From NCBI GenBank assembly GCA_030652805.1, contig JAUSPT010000067.1:1-22310 (forward strand): DNA of 22,310 nucleotides. Reading direction: 5' to 3'. Positions 1-7,540 of this stretch are shown here, one piece after another. Made by a program: the position numbers and the translations under genes. Position 1 is the first letter of the stretch. Each line of letters begins with the position of its first letter. The DNA comes from a bacterium. GTDB lineage: Bacteria; JAHJDO01. The notes under the pieces are model-generated. The model had not been told where the DNA came from and made no database searches. It saw only the letters and a list, made by a program, of their open reading frames with translations.

Positions 1-167
1 CTGGCGATTTCAGGCTTGGATATTTTCCCTGTCCAAAACTTCCTTACTTCCTCAGTTTTACTCATCGCTGTCTTAGATCTGCCCAGAACTTTTCCTTTTT
101 GTTTGGCTTGTTCCAAGCAATCGTTAATTCTTTTCCATGGGTCGAAACCTGCCAGTTTCTGAAATGA
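1..167 (-). pseudogene. Serine recombinase (resolvase/invertase) C-terminal fragment, cut by window edge
   Basis: Reading the minus strand from 167 down to 1 gives 55 codons without a stop. The translation contains KRINDCLEQAKQKGKVLGRS and ends ISKPEIA. This matches the junction of serine recombinases, where the long E helix (LA.F....RI...LE.AK..GK.LGR) leads into the DNA-binding helix-turn-helix. A TAA lies directly upstream in frame (168-170) and there is no start codon or ribosome-binding site, so the N-terminal catalytic domain is missing in this frame. The gene is therefore truncated or frameshifted, and it continues beyond position 1. Family knowledge: such proteins invert, resolve or integrate DNA through a serine nucleophile, which is not present in this fragment. 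The family call rests on a short stretch. Confidence 0.45.
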
Positions 168-170
168 TTA

Positions 171-830
171 AGGCCATAATAGTATCCATGTATTGTCGCA
201 GGAGAAAGATTTTCAGATTTTATATATATCCTTATCTTTTATCCATAGGCTTTTTGGCGTGTGTTCTGCACGCATAATCAATACCCTCGTTAATGTCCCA
301 TATTATGCGTGCAGAATAGTCTTTTTCAGAAAAATGTCAGGGCAAGTATTTTCTCCTGCACGCATAATGTAGGGAAAATGATGGTTTTTGGAGAAAAATA
401 TGTCTTTTAATATCTTTTTTGAAAATATTTGCTGACTTCTGCACGCATAATGTAACAGATTATTGATAGTCTGTTATATTAAATAAAACCTTGTCGCTAA
501 CCGATTCGTGTCTTAATATTTATGCGTGCAGGACGCTAACGCCCTAATTTGGTGTTTTGTGCCGTGTACGCCAACTTCAAAATCTTCTGTCTTATCGTTA
601 TATTTTCTCCGATTCGTTTACGTCTAACAATATTTCTAATGTGATAATAGCACTTCATAACTTATTTTGTCAAAAAATCTCTATACCGATATAAAATGCA
701 CGAATCCCCCTGCGACCCCCATTATCCTTTTTGGGTCGTTTTAGATTATTCCCTACAACTTTGTATTAAAATTTGGTTTTTGAAAGATTTTGTTAGATTT
801 AAAAAAGAAAAAGCGGTATTATTCTTATAA
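171..830. other. Long intergenic region without a convincing gene
   Basis: No reading frame with a ribosome-binding site is visible on either strand. It holds five copies of a short motif, listed separately. It also holds a weak hairpin at 713-718/733-738 (CGACCC/GGGTCG, 14-base loop) followed by GTTTTAG. The loop is long and the T-run poor, so I do not call a terminator. The rest is AT-rich with no feature I recognise. Confidence 0.6.
264..532. repeat. Five copies of CTGCACGCATAAT-like motif, mixed orientation
   Basis: Consensus YCTGCACGCATAAT. Plus-orientation copies are at 264-278, 356-370 and 437-453. Inverted copies are at 302-316 and about 520-532; the last has an extra T. Copies 1 and 2 form a perfect 15-bp inverted repeat (TTCTGCACGCATAAT) around a 23-base loop. 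Copies 3 and 4 both extend to ATAATGT. Spacing between copies is irregular (about 24, 39, 66 and 66 bases). They could be protein-binding sites, recombination sites linked to the adjacent recombinase remnant, or a small dispersed repeat. I found no other full copy in the window. Confidence 0.75.
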
Positions 831-980
831 ATTTATGAGCAAGGTGTCCAAATCCATAGATCAGGTAATGCCTTCACGGATCCAGGAGATATTAGACTTA
901 TGCTAGACCAAATATCAAATAAGATAAAGAAAGAAGAACAAAGCAAAATTAGGTTCTTTGAAAAAAGGTATGAAAAGTAA
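831..980 (+). pseudogene. Orphan C-terminal coding remnant, unknown family
   Basis: The frame following the TAA at 828-830 is open to the TAA at 978-980. It encodes about 49 residues containing QIHRSGNAFTDPGDIRLMLD and ending FFEKRYEK. The composition is protein-like: a mixed loop region followed by a charged amphipathic helix. There is no in-frame ATG, GTG or TTG with a ribosome-binding site; the only ATG is deep inside. It therefore looks like the tail of a gene that lost its 5' part, perhaps through insertion events here. I do not recognise the family, and a chance open frame remains possible. Confidence 0.35.
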
Positions 981-1130
981 AGCCTCCGAGGAGTAAATAT
1001 AGCAAAAGGATAAGAAAAAGCAAAGAATTTTTTTAATAAAAGGAAACTAGAAAGAGGCAAAAGGCAGAGAAAGACATAGGTATAGCTAAGAGGAAAGATG
1101 ATAACAGATAAAAGGATTTTGAAAGATAAA

Positions 1131-2459
1131 TTAAGTCGGGGAAGCTTTTTTAATAATAGAGAGCCAGTTTTTAATAGCGTTGTCATCAGGATTAATACTA
1201 TCAATAGAAGCAGGAGTATTATTAGCGAGTGATAGATGAGGTCTAAAGAAATTGTAATAAATAAAGAAGAGAGTAAAGTGAGCGACAGAGGCGTCAAAGT
1301 CTTTAAATCCGTGGTGAGATTTATAGGATTCATGAAGAGGCGACCAGAGTTTTTCGATCATGTTTTTAAAACAACGTCTGGGATGAGGATCATAGAGTCC
1401 GATAATAATATCATGAGAGAAATGAGTTTTAAGTACAAGGTTGGAGCAGGCAATGGCAGCAGGATAGAAAGGAGCGCCATCGGTAACGATCCGGACATTT
1501 ACGGAGGGGTCAAGAGCCCTAGCGTGGATAAGCTGAAAGAGATTAAAAGCAGCATTCCCGTTTCTTTTAGGAGAGAAGAAGAAAGCAATAACTTGCTTAG
1601 AAGCGGGATCAAGGGCGGCATAAAGATAATGATGTTTACCAAGAACATTGATATAGGTTTCGTCGATAACAATAGTAGAAGGAAGATTGATTTTGGAAGC
1701 AAAGAAAAATTTGTAGAGGATAGAAGCGGTAGAATACTTCCAGTTGTCGATAGACTTATGAGAGATATTGATATTAAAGAGAGTTTTAAGAGCGATAACG
1801 ATAGAAGTAGAGGCGAGGTGAAGATTAATAGCGAAGAAAAGAGCGGTAGCGAGGATATGATGAGGGAGATGAATACGGGAGAGGGAGACAGAGTCGGGGC
1901 AGTTTTGGATAGGGAGTTTGTCCCCTACGAGGAAGAGTCTCCAAGTATATCTGGTATTATGTTTAAGTTTATGAGGGCATGCAGAGTTGATACATTTATA
2001 GACCACAAAAAAGGAACGTTCTTTTTTCCAGCTCAAGGCAAATCCACAAAAAGGACAGAAAAGAGACATATATTTTTGAGGTCTAATTTTTTTAGCAGCT
2101 TTTTTAACCTGTCTGCCGCAGAGAGAGCAGAGAAAAGAATATCCATTGGCATAGATGTATTGATAAGGTGCGCCGCAATCAGGGCAATGAAAAGACTTAA
2201 GGATATTTGCGCGATGTTTGATAGGCTTAACTTTGATGCTGGCTTTTTGCCGAGCAGATATAATTTGCTGCCAGGTTAGATTGGATTTGCCGGGTTTGGT
2301 AAGCATAGGTGGTGGAATATCAGGCTCGGATTTAGCAGAAGGATGGGAATAGTTAGGGTTCTTTTTGAAATAAGGAACCTGGACTAAGAGAAGCAATTTA
2401 AAGAAAGAAGTAACTAAAAGGTAGAAAGATTTGGTTAAAGCAGATTTAACTTTATGCAT
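1131..2459 (-). CDS. DDE transposase (IS6/IS240-like rve fold) with N-terminal zinc ribbons
   Basis: A 442-residue protein starting at the ATG 2459-2457. AAGGAGG lies at 2472-2466, six bases upstream, which decides against the longer TTG start at 2486. After a hydrophobic N-terminus come two Cys-rich zinc-ribbon motifs: CPDC..C.LC at about 92-114 and CPFC..C....C at about 135-161. A helix-turn-helix-like segment sits near 215-245. The catalytic core has D266 (VIDETYI), D327 (VTDGAPFY) and E369 (NMIEKLW), with the family's YLYAALD and GFKDF blocks. The triad is intact, so it is probably functional. Known role: DDE transposases cut and join element ends. The coding strand is strongly pyrimidine-rich at third positions, unlike neighbouring genes. 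IS6/IS240 placement is by motif only. Confidence 0.82.
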   Translation of the reverse strand: MHKVKSALTKSFYLLVTSFFKLLLLVQVPYFKKNPNYSHPSAKSEPDIPPPMLTKPGKSNLTWQQIISARQKASIKVKPIKHRANILKSFHCPDCGAPYQYIYANGYSFLCSLCGRQVKKAAKKIRPQKYMSLFCPFCGFALSWKKERSFFVVYKCINSACPHKLKHNTRYTWRLFLVGDKLPIQNCPDSVSLSRIHLPHHILATALFFAINLHLASTSIVIALKTLFNINISHKSIDNWKYSTASILYKFFFASKINLPSTIVIDETYINVLGKHHYLYAALDPASKQVIAFFFSPKRNGNAAFNLFQLIHARALDPSVNVRIVTDGAPFYPAAIACSNLVLKTHFSHDIIIGLYDPHPRRCFKNMIEKLWSPLHESYKSHHGFKDFDASVAHFTLFFIYYNFFRPHLSLANNTPASIDSINPDDNAIKNWLSIIKKASPT

Positions 2460-2461
2460 GT

Positions 2462-2540
2462 TTGGCCTCCTTGTGGTTAACCCCAAGGATATAATCCAAG
2501 GGGAGGTTGATAATAAATGTTATAACCTCTTGGAGGCCAA
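2462..2540 (-). promoter_or_regulatory. Inverted repeat sequestering the transposase ribosome-binding site, overlapping its likely promoter
   Basis: TTGGCCTCC (2462-2470) is a perfect 9-bp inverted partner of GGAGGCCAA (2532-2540). The stem extends imperfectly through GGTTA/TAACC. An inner hairpin is CCCC-TT-GGAT / ATCC-TT-GGGG. On minus-strand RNA the 3' arm contains the AAGGAGG of the transposase. A TATAAC-like -10 (plus 2519-2524) lies next to the 5' arm, so RNA starting near 2512 would lack that arm and leave the site free. Read-through RNA from outside would fold and hide it. Such protection is known for IS10 and IS50; applying it here is inference. Confidence 0.5.
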
Positions 2541-2575
2541 CACAAAACTGTTAGATCTTTAACCAAAATTTCAAA

Positions 2576-2583
2576 GAACGTTC
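2576..2583. promoter_or_regulatory. Candidate LacI-type operator half-palindrome
   Basis: GAACGTTC is an 8-bp palindrome with a central CG, about 20 bases upstream of the first operon gene and just before its ribosome-binding site. LacI-family operators commonly have a central CG, and a LacI-family gene lies in the locus. The palindrome is short and I see only one copy, so support is weak. Confidence 0.22.
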
Positions 2584-2605
2584 AGTTTCAGGAGGGGTAA
2601 AAGAG

Positions 2606-5600
2606 ATGAAAATTATGATAAAGAAGAGTATCTTGATTATTAGCGTGTTATTCATGGTTCTGGGGGTGGTCAAATCGCAGGTAGGGGCAGAAAAGATTTT
2701 CTCGGATAAGGACGTGGTGATCCAAGCCAACTACACCAAAACACCACCTAAGATTGACGGCAAGCTGGATGATGCTTGCTGGAAGGCGGCCAAGCCGGCC
2801 ACAAATTTTACTGTTTATCAGACAATACGAACTTCGGATTTAAGGACTTTTGGCTATTTAGCTTATGATAATTCACATATTTATATTGCCGTGAACTGCC
2901 TGGATCCGGAACCAGAGAATATCAAAGCCTTAGTCTCCGAACATGGGGAGAAGGTCTTTAAAGACGACAGTATTGAAATTATGATAGATCCAGGTCGCAC
3001 ATTAGAGCGATACTTCCAATTCGTGGTGAGTGCTGGGGGTGGAACTTTTGAAGTAAGACGTGCCCGGGGTGGCGCAGGCGAAGACGATGATTGGAGGGCT
3101 GACTGGCAGGCAGCAACGATGGTCAATGCAGATGGGTGGTCTGTAGAACTTGCCATTCCCTATCATGCATTGCAAATTACACAGAATCCTGGTAGAGAAT
3201 GGGGTATAAATTTTTGTCGTAACAAGAAGTTCCCGAGAGAGATGTCAGCTACAGCAGAGAAAGGAATCTATAACCATGCCCCGGGTTTCCTGGTAGCAAA
3301 AGGGATTAAGACGGACTTCTCAAAGTTTCAACTTGAAGTCGGAGAGGGTGAGTCACGTTTTTTTCTGCGTGACGGTAAACCTTTGGCGACAGTAATGATT
3401 CCGGTGATTAACAGGACCGGCAAAACCGCTAGCCTAAAGATAGATTATCAATCCATCAACAAATGGCGCGAGCAGAACGTACATTCAAGAACGATCCGTC
3501 TTAAACCCAATGGATTTGTTAAACTCAAACTCGAACCGCAAAGGCTGCAGCAAATGATTATTGGTCAGAGTGATCGCTATTTCATTTTTGATCCCCCGGC
3601 CGTTGAGATGATTACGATATCCGATGCGGTTAGCGGTGAGATGTTAACACGGATTAATGCCAATCTGCCCCTTATGTGCACGGCTGTGCACGTTCAGGTT
3701 AAACAATTAAAGTCGCGTCTTGTCTTGGAAATTAAGCAGAACATTGAAGAATCACTTTTGGAAAAGGGTACACTGCGAGTTTGTATCAGCAAACGTGGTT
3801 CGCTTCAACCTATCTTTTCCATGGATCTTACAAAGCCATATGGGGGAAAAATAGAGGCGGTTTTTACTAAAAAATTGCCTCCAGGCGCCTATCTGGCCAG
3901 CGCAGTATTTCTGAATGGAGATGGTCAGGTGGTGGCCGAAAGCATACGGCCTGTTACTGTTCAGCCATCAGGAGCCAAAGTTTTGAACAACTTTGTTACA
4001 CAACTTCTGGATATGAAAGGAGTCCAAGCTCTTACTCGGGAAGAGTTCAAGTTTTTTAATCCGCGTACAGGCTGGATATTTGTTCGATCTACTTCTGAAC
4101 TCAGCAAAAGTGATATTCGACTTGTGTTGAACAACGGCCCAAAAAATGAGGCCATTATTGTTCACAAGGCTGACACTGAATCAACACTTGAGGCAAAACG
4201 TTTCCTGGCTGTGGGAGAGCACAGCATTCAGGTCCATGGTGGCAAGTTATCGCATTTGGTAGTTCGTACCATTCCTGAAATAATTTATCCCGGTGGAGGA
4301 AGAGCAAAGATTCAGGCCTTTGGTACATATGATTGGAAGTTTATGAAAAAATATATACACAAAAACATTACAACAATTCGCGCCGGACATGACTATGGGC
4401 CCAAACACCCCTTTGGATTGTTGTCAGAAGCTAAGGAGTGGAAGAAAGCAGGTGGACATTGGTTGTTTCATACCGGTGTTCCTATTCCCAGCAAGAGGTG
4501 GAACAAAGAACTGACTGCAGAAAATGCGTACGAGTACTGGACTGATAATTTTGCTTTCCGTGAACCTGCTATTGACGGACACATGGCTGATGAAATCAAT
4601 GGCGGCACAGCAGAGATGTTCAAGGCATGGGCAGAGGCAGTGCGCTGGTTCTCTGCGGATGCGAAATACAAATATAAGGTCTTTATTCCGTGGGTTGCCC
4701 AGATCTACGGATCTGAAGCTGGACGCCTTTTTATGAACGTGCTCCTTGGTTCAGGCCGACATCGCTATGCTTACAAGCGTTATCTGGCAGACCAACCCAC
4801 CCTGGCTGAGACCAAAACATACCTTCGCCAGACGCTCATTGATGATGTTATAGGGTGGACACAGGGCATCGAAGGCGGTATGGAAGGACTAATTGTTTGC
4901 TTTGGGATTTTTAGTATGCCTAATGAGACATGCAACACAAACCCTGGTACTAATTTTAAAGTGTTTCAGGATATGGAATGGAACATGGTTGCCAACAATC
5001 CCATTTATAAAGGAGTGGGGGGTATTCAAACATATACTGCTCCCTATTGCGATCCGGAGACTCATCGTTGGTTGAGCAAGCTGATACGCCATTACTGTAT
5101 TGAAGGGAATACTGAAATGTGCTCGGATGATCCATATGAACTTACACATATCAAACATCCTGACTATCCGGATCCGACAAAAGGCTGGACCGTTATCGAA
5201 GCTGAACCGGGCGCTACCTCAGTCGGACGTCTTCCCCGATATAATTTCCTGATCGGAGCTTACCAAGAACGTGCAGAACTGGATTATTTCCTGCGCATGA
5301 AACGTAGCGCTAAAGGGCCGAATTCTTTCAGTCAGGAGATTAATGACCTAGAACCGGGACGGTCTTACTCAATGAAGATGATCGTGGCAGACTATAATGA
5401 CATTGACAAATGTGTATCCAAACCCCTTAAGCCTACATTCACCGTGAATCTTGAAGACGTCGATTTGCTCCCAAGTCAGTGTTTCGATTCACCATTTGTA
5501 AACAACTATGGTCACAGTTGGCGCAAATTTAATCGTGAGAATCGTGCACATTTTATCTATGTCTGGCGCGTATTCCGGGCAAAAGGAAAAACATCAAAAC

Positions 5601-5701
5601 TCACCGTCTCCGACTGGAAAACCGATACTGAACCCGGCGGTCCTATCGGTCAAGAGTTGATGTTTAACTTTATCGAAATTCAGCCATATTTCGGGGAATA
5701 A
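2606..5701 (+). CDS. Secreted CBM9-domain protein with glycosidase-like central region
   Basis: A 1031-residue protein with ribosome-binding site AGGAGGG (2590-2596). The N-terminus is basic then hydrophobic (about 1-28), a signal peptide, so it is exported. Residues about 37-235 match the CBM9-like domain that opens many secreted PVC proteins: PPKIDGKLDDACWKAA, a middle DDSIEIMID block, and GINFCRNKK. A linker or beta-sandwich region follows. From about 562 to 850 a TIM-barrel-like segment has an acidic block DGHMADEINGG (D662, E663) and GIEGGMEGL, as in glycoside hydrolases. I cannot assign a known family. The C-terminal part (about 858-1031) looks like another beta-rich module. It heads the operon, with only 2 bases to the CE4-like gene. 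Likely role: glycan binding or hydrolysis outside the cytoplasm; substrate unknown. Confidence 0.75.
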   Translation: MKIMIKKSILIISVLFMVLGVVKSQVGAEKIFSDKDVVIQANYTKTPPKIDGKLDDACWKAAKPATNFTVYQTIRTSDLRTFGYLAYDNSHIYIAVNCLDPEPENIKALVSEHGEKVFKDDSIEIMIDPGRTLERYFQFVVSAGGGTFEVRRARGGAGEDDDWRADWQAATMVNADGWSVELAIPYHALQITQNPGREWGINFCRNKKFPREMSATAEKGIYNHAPGFLVAKGIKTDFSKFQLEVGEGESRFFLRDGKPLATVMIPVINRTGKTASLKIDYQSINKWREQNVHSRTIRLKPNGFVKLKLEPQRLQQMIIGQSDRYFIFDPPAVEMITISDAVSGEMLTRINANLPLMCTAVHVQVKQLKSRLVLEIKQNIEESLLEKGTLRVCISKRGSLQPIFSMDLTKPYGGKIEAVFTKKLPPGAYLASAVFLNGDGQVVAESIRPVTVQPSGAKVLNNFVTQLLDMKGVQALTREEFKFFNPRTGWIFVRSTSELSKSDIRLVLNNGPKNEAIIVHKADTESTLEAKRFLAVGEHSIQVHGGKLSHLVVRTIPEIIYPGGGRAKIQAFGTYDWKFMKKYIHKNITTIRAGHDYGPKHPFGLLSEAKEWKKAGGHWLFHTGVPIPSKRWNKELTAENAYEYWTDNFAFREPAIDGHMADEINGGTAEMFKAWAEAVRWFSADAKYKYKVFIPWVAQIYGSEAGRLFMNVLLGSGRHRYAYKRYLADQPTLAETKTYLRQTLIDDVIGWTQGIEGGMEGLIVCFGIFSMPNETCNTNPGTNFKVFQDMEWNMVANNPIYKGVGGIQTYTAPYCDPETHRWLSKLIRHYCIEGNTEMCSDDPYELTHIKHPDYPDPTKGWTVIEAEPGATSVGRLPRYNFLIGAYQERAELDYFLRMKRSAKGPNSFSQEINDLEPGRSYSMKMIVADYNDIDKCVSKPLKPTFTVNLEDVDLLPSQCFDSPFVNNYGHSWRKFNRENRAHFIYVWRVFRAKGKTSKLTVSDWKTDTEPGGPIGQELMFNFIEIQPYFGE

Positions 5702-5703
5702 AA

Positions 5704-6591
5704 ATGGAAGATAATAAAAAAGACAATTTATATTTTATTTTTACAATGGATTGTGAAAGAGTAAAAACAGAGTCATGGATGAATGATGGTGCACCATCGT
5801 GGAGTATCAGTGAAAAAGCAATTTTGGGTATGGCAGAGATATTAAGAAAGGAAAAAGTAGCAGGAGGATTTTATTCTACGCCAGCTACAGCAAAGAAACA
5901 CAGGAAAATATTTATTGAACTTGCAAAGGAAGGGTTTGAGTTAGGATTACAATTTCATTGTGATAGTTTTCGAGATCTTAGATATAGAAAGCATTTGGGA
6001 CAGTACGGTTATAAAGAACAAAAAGAGATACTAAAGTTAGCAAAACAGGATTGGGAAGATGCTATAGGACAAGAAGTGACAACTTTTAGATGTGGTTATG
6101 CTTCAGCTAATGATTATACTTTTATTATATTGAATGAACTTGGGTTCAAGCAAAGTAGTTCAAGTATGTCTGAAAGGTATACGCCTGATGTAGCATCAAG
6201 TTGGCAGGGGGCTTTTCCTTATGCGCATCATGCCAGTTCAAAAAGTAGACTTATATGTGGAAATCTTGAATTGTATGAAGTGCCAATAACTGTTGCCAAT
6301 TTTAAAAGAAGAGGAACTTTATGTCCTGATTGGTATGTATTACGTAGTAGTTATAGCAAGATAAATAAGGAATATATTCAAAATATAATAAAACAGAGTC
6401 CTCCCATAAAAACACTAGTGGCTATTACTCATAATACAACTAATTATTTAGATAAAAATGATGTGCGAACGCAGCTCATGGGATACATAATAGATAGTGC
6501 CCGTGAAACAGCAAAAAAATATGGATTAAATTTTGTTCCAGCAACACTTGAAAAGATTCATCAGGAAGCAGATAAAATAGGTGCTTTTTAA
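5704..6591 (+). CDS. CE4/NodB-like polysaccharide deacetylase homologue (copy 1), cytosolic
   Basis: A 295-residue protein without signal peptide, starting 2 bases after the CBM9 gene, so probably translationally coupled. The fold is that of CE4 deacetylases: motif 1 is FTMDCE (D16, E18) in place of TFDDG, motif 2 is FHCDSF (H85, D87, F89) in place of HxxxH, motif 3 is TFRCGY (R129), and a late His lies in ITHNTTNYL (H243). The EEQ/KEI.KLAKQDWE helix and NELGF match the family. The second zinc His of motif 2 is Phe. Known family role: metal-dependent removal of acetyl groups from N-acetyl sugars. Here the ligand set is changed, so the substrate or chemistry may differ. Roughly half the residues match the copy at 11266, including the closing HQEADKI-x-AF. 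Confidence 0.75.
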   Translation: MEDNKKDNLYFIFTMDCERVKTESWMNDGAPSWSISEKAILGMAEILRKEKVAGGFYSTPATAKKHRKIFIELAKEGFELGLQFHCDSFRDLRYRKHLGQYGYKEQKEILKLAKQDWEDAIGQEVTTFRCGYASANDYTFIILNELGFKQSSSSMSERYTPDVASSWQGAFPYAHHASSKSRLICGNLELYEVPITVANFKRRGTLCPDWYVLRSSYSKINKEYIQNIIKQSPPIKTLVAITHNTTNYLDKNDVRTQLMGYIIDSARETAKKYGLNFVPATLEKIHQEADKIGAF

Positions 6592-6594
6592 AAA

Positions 6595-7413
6595 ATGGAA
6601 TTAGGTACAATAGTTTCAGTTTCAGGAGAAATAAAAGAAGTTGAAAAAGCATTTTATAAAGTAAAGAAATTAGGTTTAAATACATGTCAGTTATCCTGTA
6701 CTGCTGAATCCATGATTGACAAACTAAATCCAAAAGAGATAAAAAAACTGATAAATTCTATTGATATAAGAGTAGATTCTTTCTTTTTGCTTTTTAGAGG
6801 GCAAGTATGGGATCGGGATAGCGGACCACAAACAATGGGTTTTATTCCTAAAGAGTATCGTATGAAACGACTAGACTTAGCTAAAAAATTTTCTGATATA
6901 ATTGCTGAAATGGGAATAAAAAAGATAGTATCACATGTTGGTTTTATACCTGATGATTCCGAGAATCCTTTATATACTGGATTTTTGCCAGTTATGAGAA
7001 ACTTTACTGAATATTGTAAAAAGAATAAACAGATATTTTGTTTTGAAACAGGGCAAGAATTACCATCTACATTAAAGAGAACGATTATTGATTTAGATAT
7101 GGATAATATAGGTATAAATCTTGATCCAGCAAATTTGATACTTTATGGCATGGCTCATCCTATTGATGCTGTAGAGATATTTGGTGAATATATAAAAAGT
7201 ATGCATGCGAAAGATGCTCTTTTCCCTAATAGAGGTGAAGGTTTAGGCATAGAAGTTCCAGTAGGTGAAGGAAAAGTAAATTTCCCTTTACTTATATGAA
7301 GACTTAAAGAAAAGGGATTTAAAGGACCCATAATTATAGAGCGTGAAATAAGTGGTGAACAACAAGAGAAAGATATTTTAAAAGCTAAAAAGTTTCTACA
7401 ACAGTATTTATGA
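6595..7413 (+). pseudogene. Xylose-isomerase-like TIM barrel (sugar isomerase/epimerase) with in-frame TGA
   Basis: The ATG at 6595 opens a frame of 234 residues ending at TGA 7297-7299. The same frame continues for 37 more sense codons to TGA 7411-7413, reading RLKEKGFKGPIIIEREISGE. That is the standard C-terminus of this family and carries its last conserved Glu (IERE). Upstream blocks include FCFETG, INLDPANL and MHAKDA, matching the Glu, Asp and His metal ligands; VGEGKVNFP precedes the break. Without the tail the barrel loses its last strand and one ligand, so the product is probably inactive unless the TGA is read through. It starts 3 bases after the CE4-like gene, with no strong ribosome-binding site, so it is probably coupled. 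A sequencing error is possible. TGA recoding is unlikely, since other genes here stop at TGA. Confidence 0.8.
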
Positions 7414-7540
7414 ATAATAAAAAAGTAAATTTTTTAAGATTTAGAAGAAAAATGGGGGAGGTGAGTTTTAATAGAATTTAGCAAGGAGAATGTGACAAAG
7501 AGTTAAAACTATAACTTCAATCAATTCGGAGGTGTGAATA

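Larger units (their letters stand above)
1131..2541 (-). mobile_element. Insertion sequence carrying the DDE transposase (ends not defined)
   Basis: Minimal extent: the transposase plus its upstream inverted-repeat leader. I could not place the terminal inverted repeats with confidence. A loose resemblance exists between plus-strand sequence at about 768-805 (AAATTTGGTTTTTGAAAGAT) and the reverse complement of about 2551-2578 (AAATTTTGGTTAAAGAT). If these are the ends, the element would be roughly 1.8 kb and would contain the orphan remnant at 831-980. Comparison with other copies is needed to fix the ends. Confidence 0.5.

Noticed and set aside
264-532. CRISPR array
   Set aside because: Repeats are only 13-15 bases, in mixed orientation, with spacing from about 24 to 66 bases, and no cas genes are near.
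713-745. Rho-independent terminator
   Set aside because: The stem is 6 bp with a 14-base loop and the T-run is broken, and no gene upstream on that strand needs it.
833-1333. Minus-strand open frame of 166 codons, Leu/Ser-rich
   Set aside because: It overlaps the transposase end in another frame, is low-complexity, lacks a ribosome-binding site, and reflects only the pyrimidine-rich strand.
1236-2279. Long plus-strand open frame of 347 codons opposite the DDE transposase
   Set aside because: It is antisense to a gene with intact catalytic and zinc motifs. Its purine-rich translation is low-complexity and it has no ribosome-binding site.
768-2578. Terminal inverted repeats of the DDE element
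   Set aside because: The matching stretches are AT-rich and need gaps to align, so they are noted as a possibility but not called.
5704-6591. Exported peptidoglycan or chitin deacetylase
   Set aside because: No signal peptide or membrane segment is present, and the canonical metal motif is altered.
7297-7299. TGA recoded as an amino acid or selenocysteine
   Set aside because: Other genes here end in TGA with sensible C-termini, there is no hairpin of SECIS type just downstream, and the family has no selenocysteine at this place.
7414-7540. Promoter or small gene between the broken isomerase gene and the LamG gene
   Set aside because: I found no pair of -35/-10 boxes at proper spacing. The AAGGAG there leads only to immediate stops.
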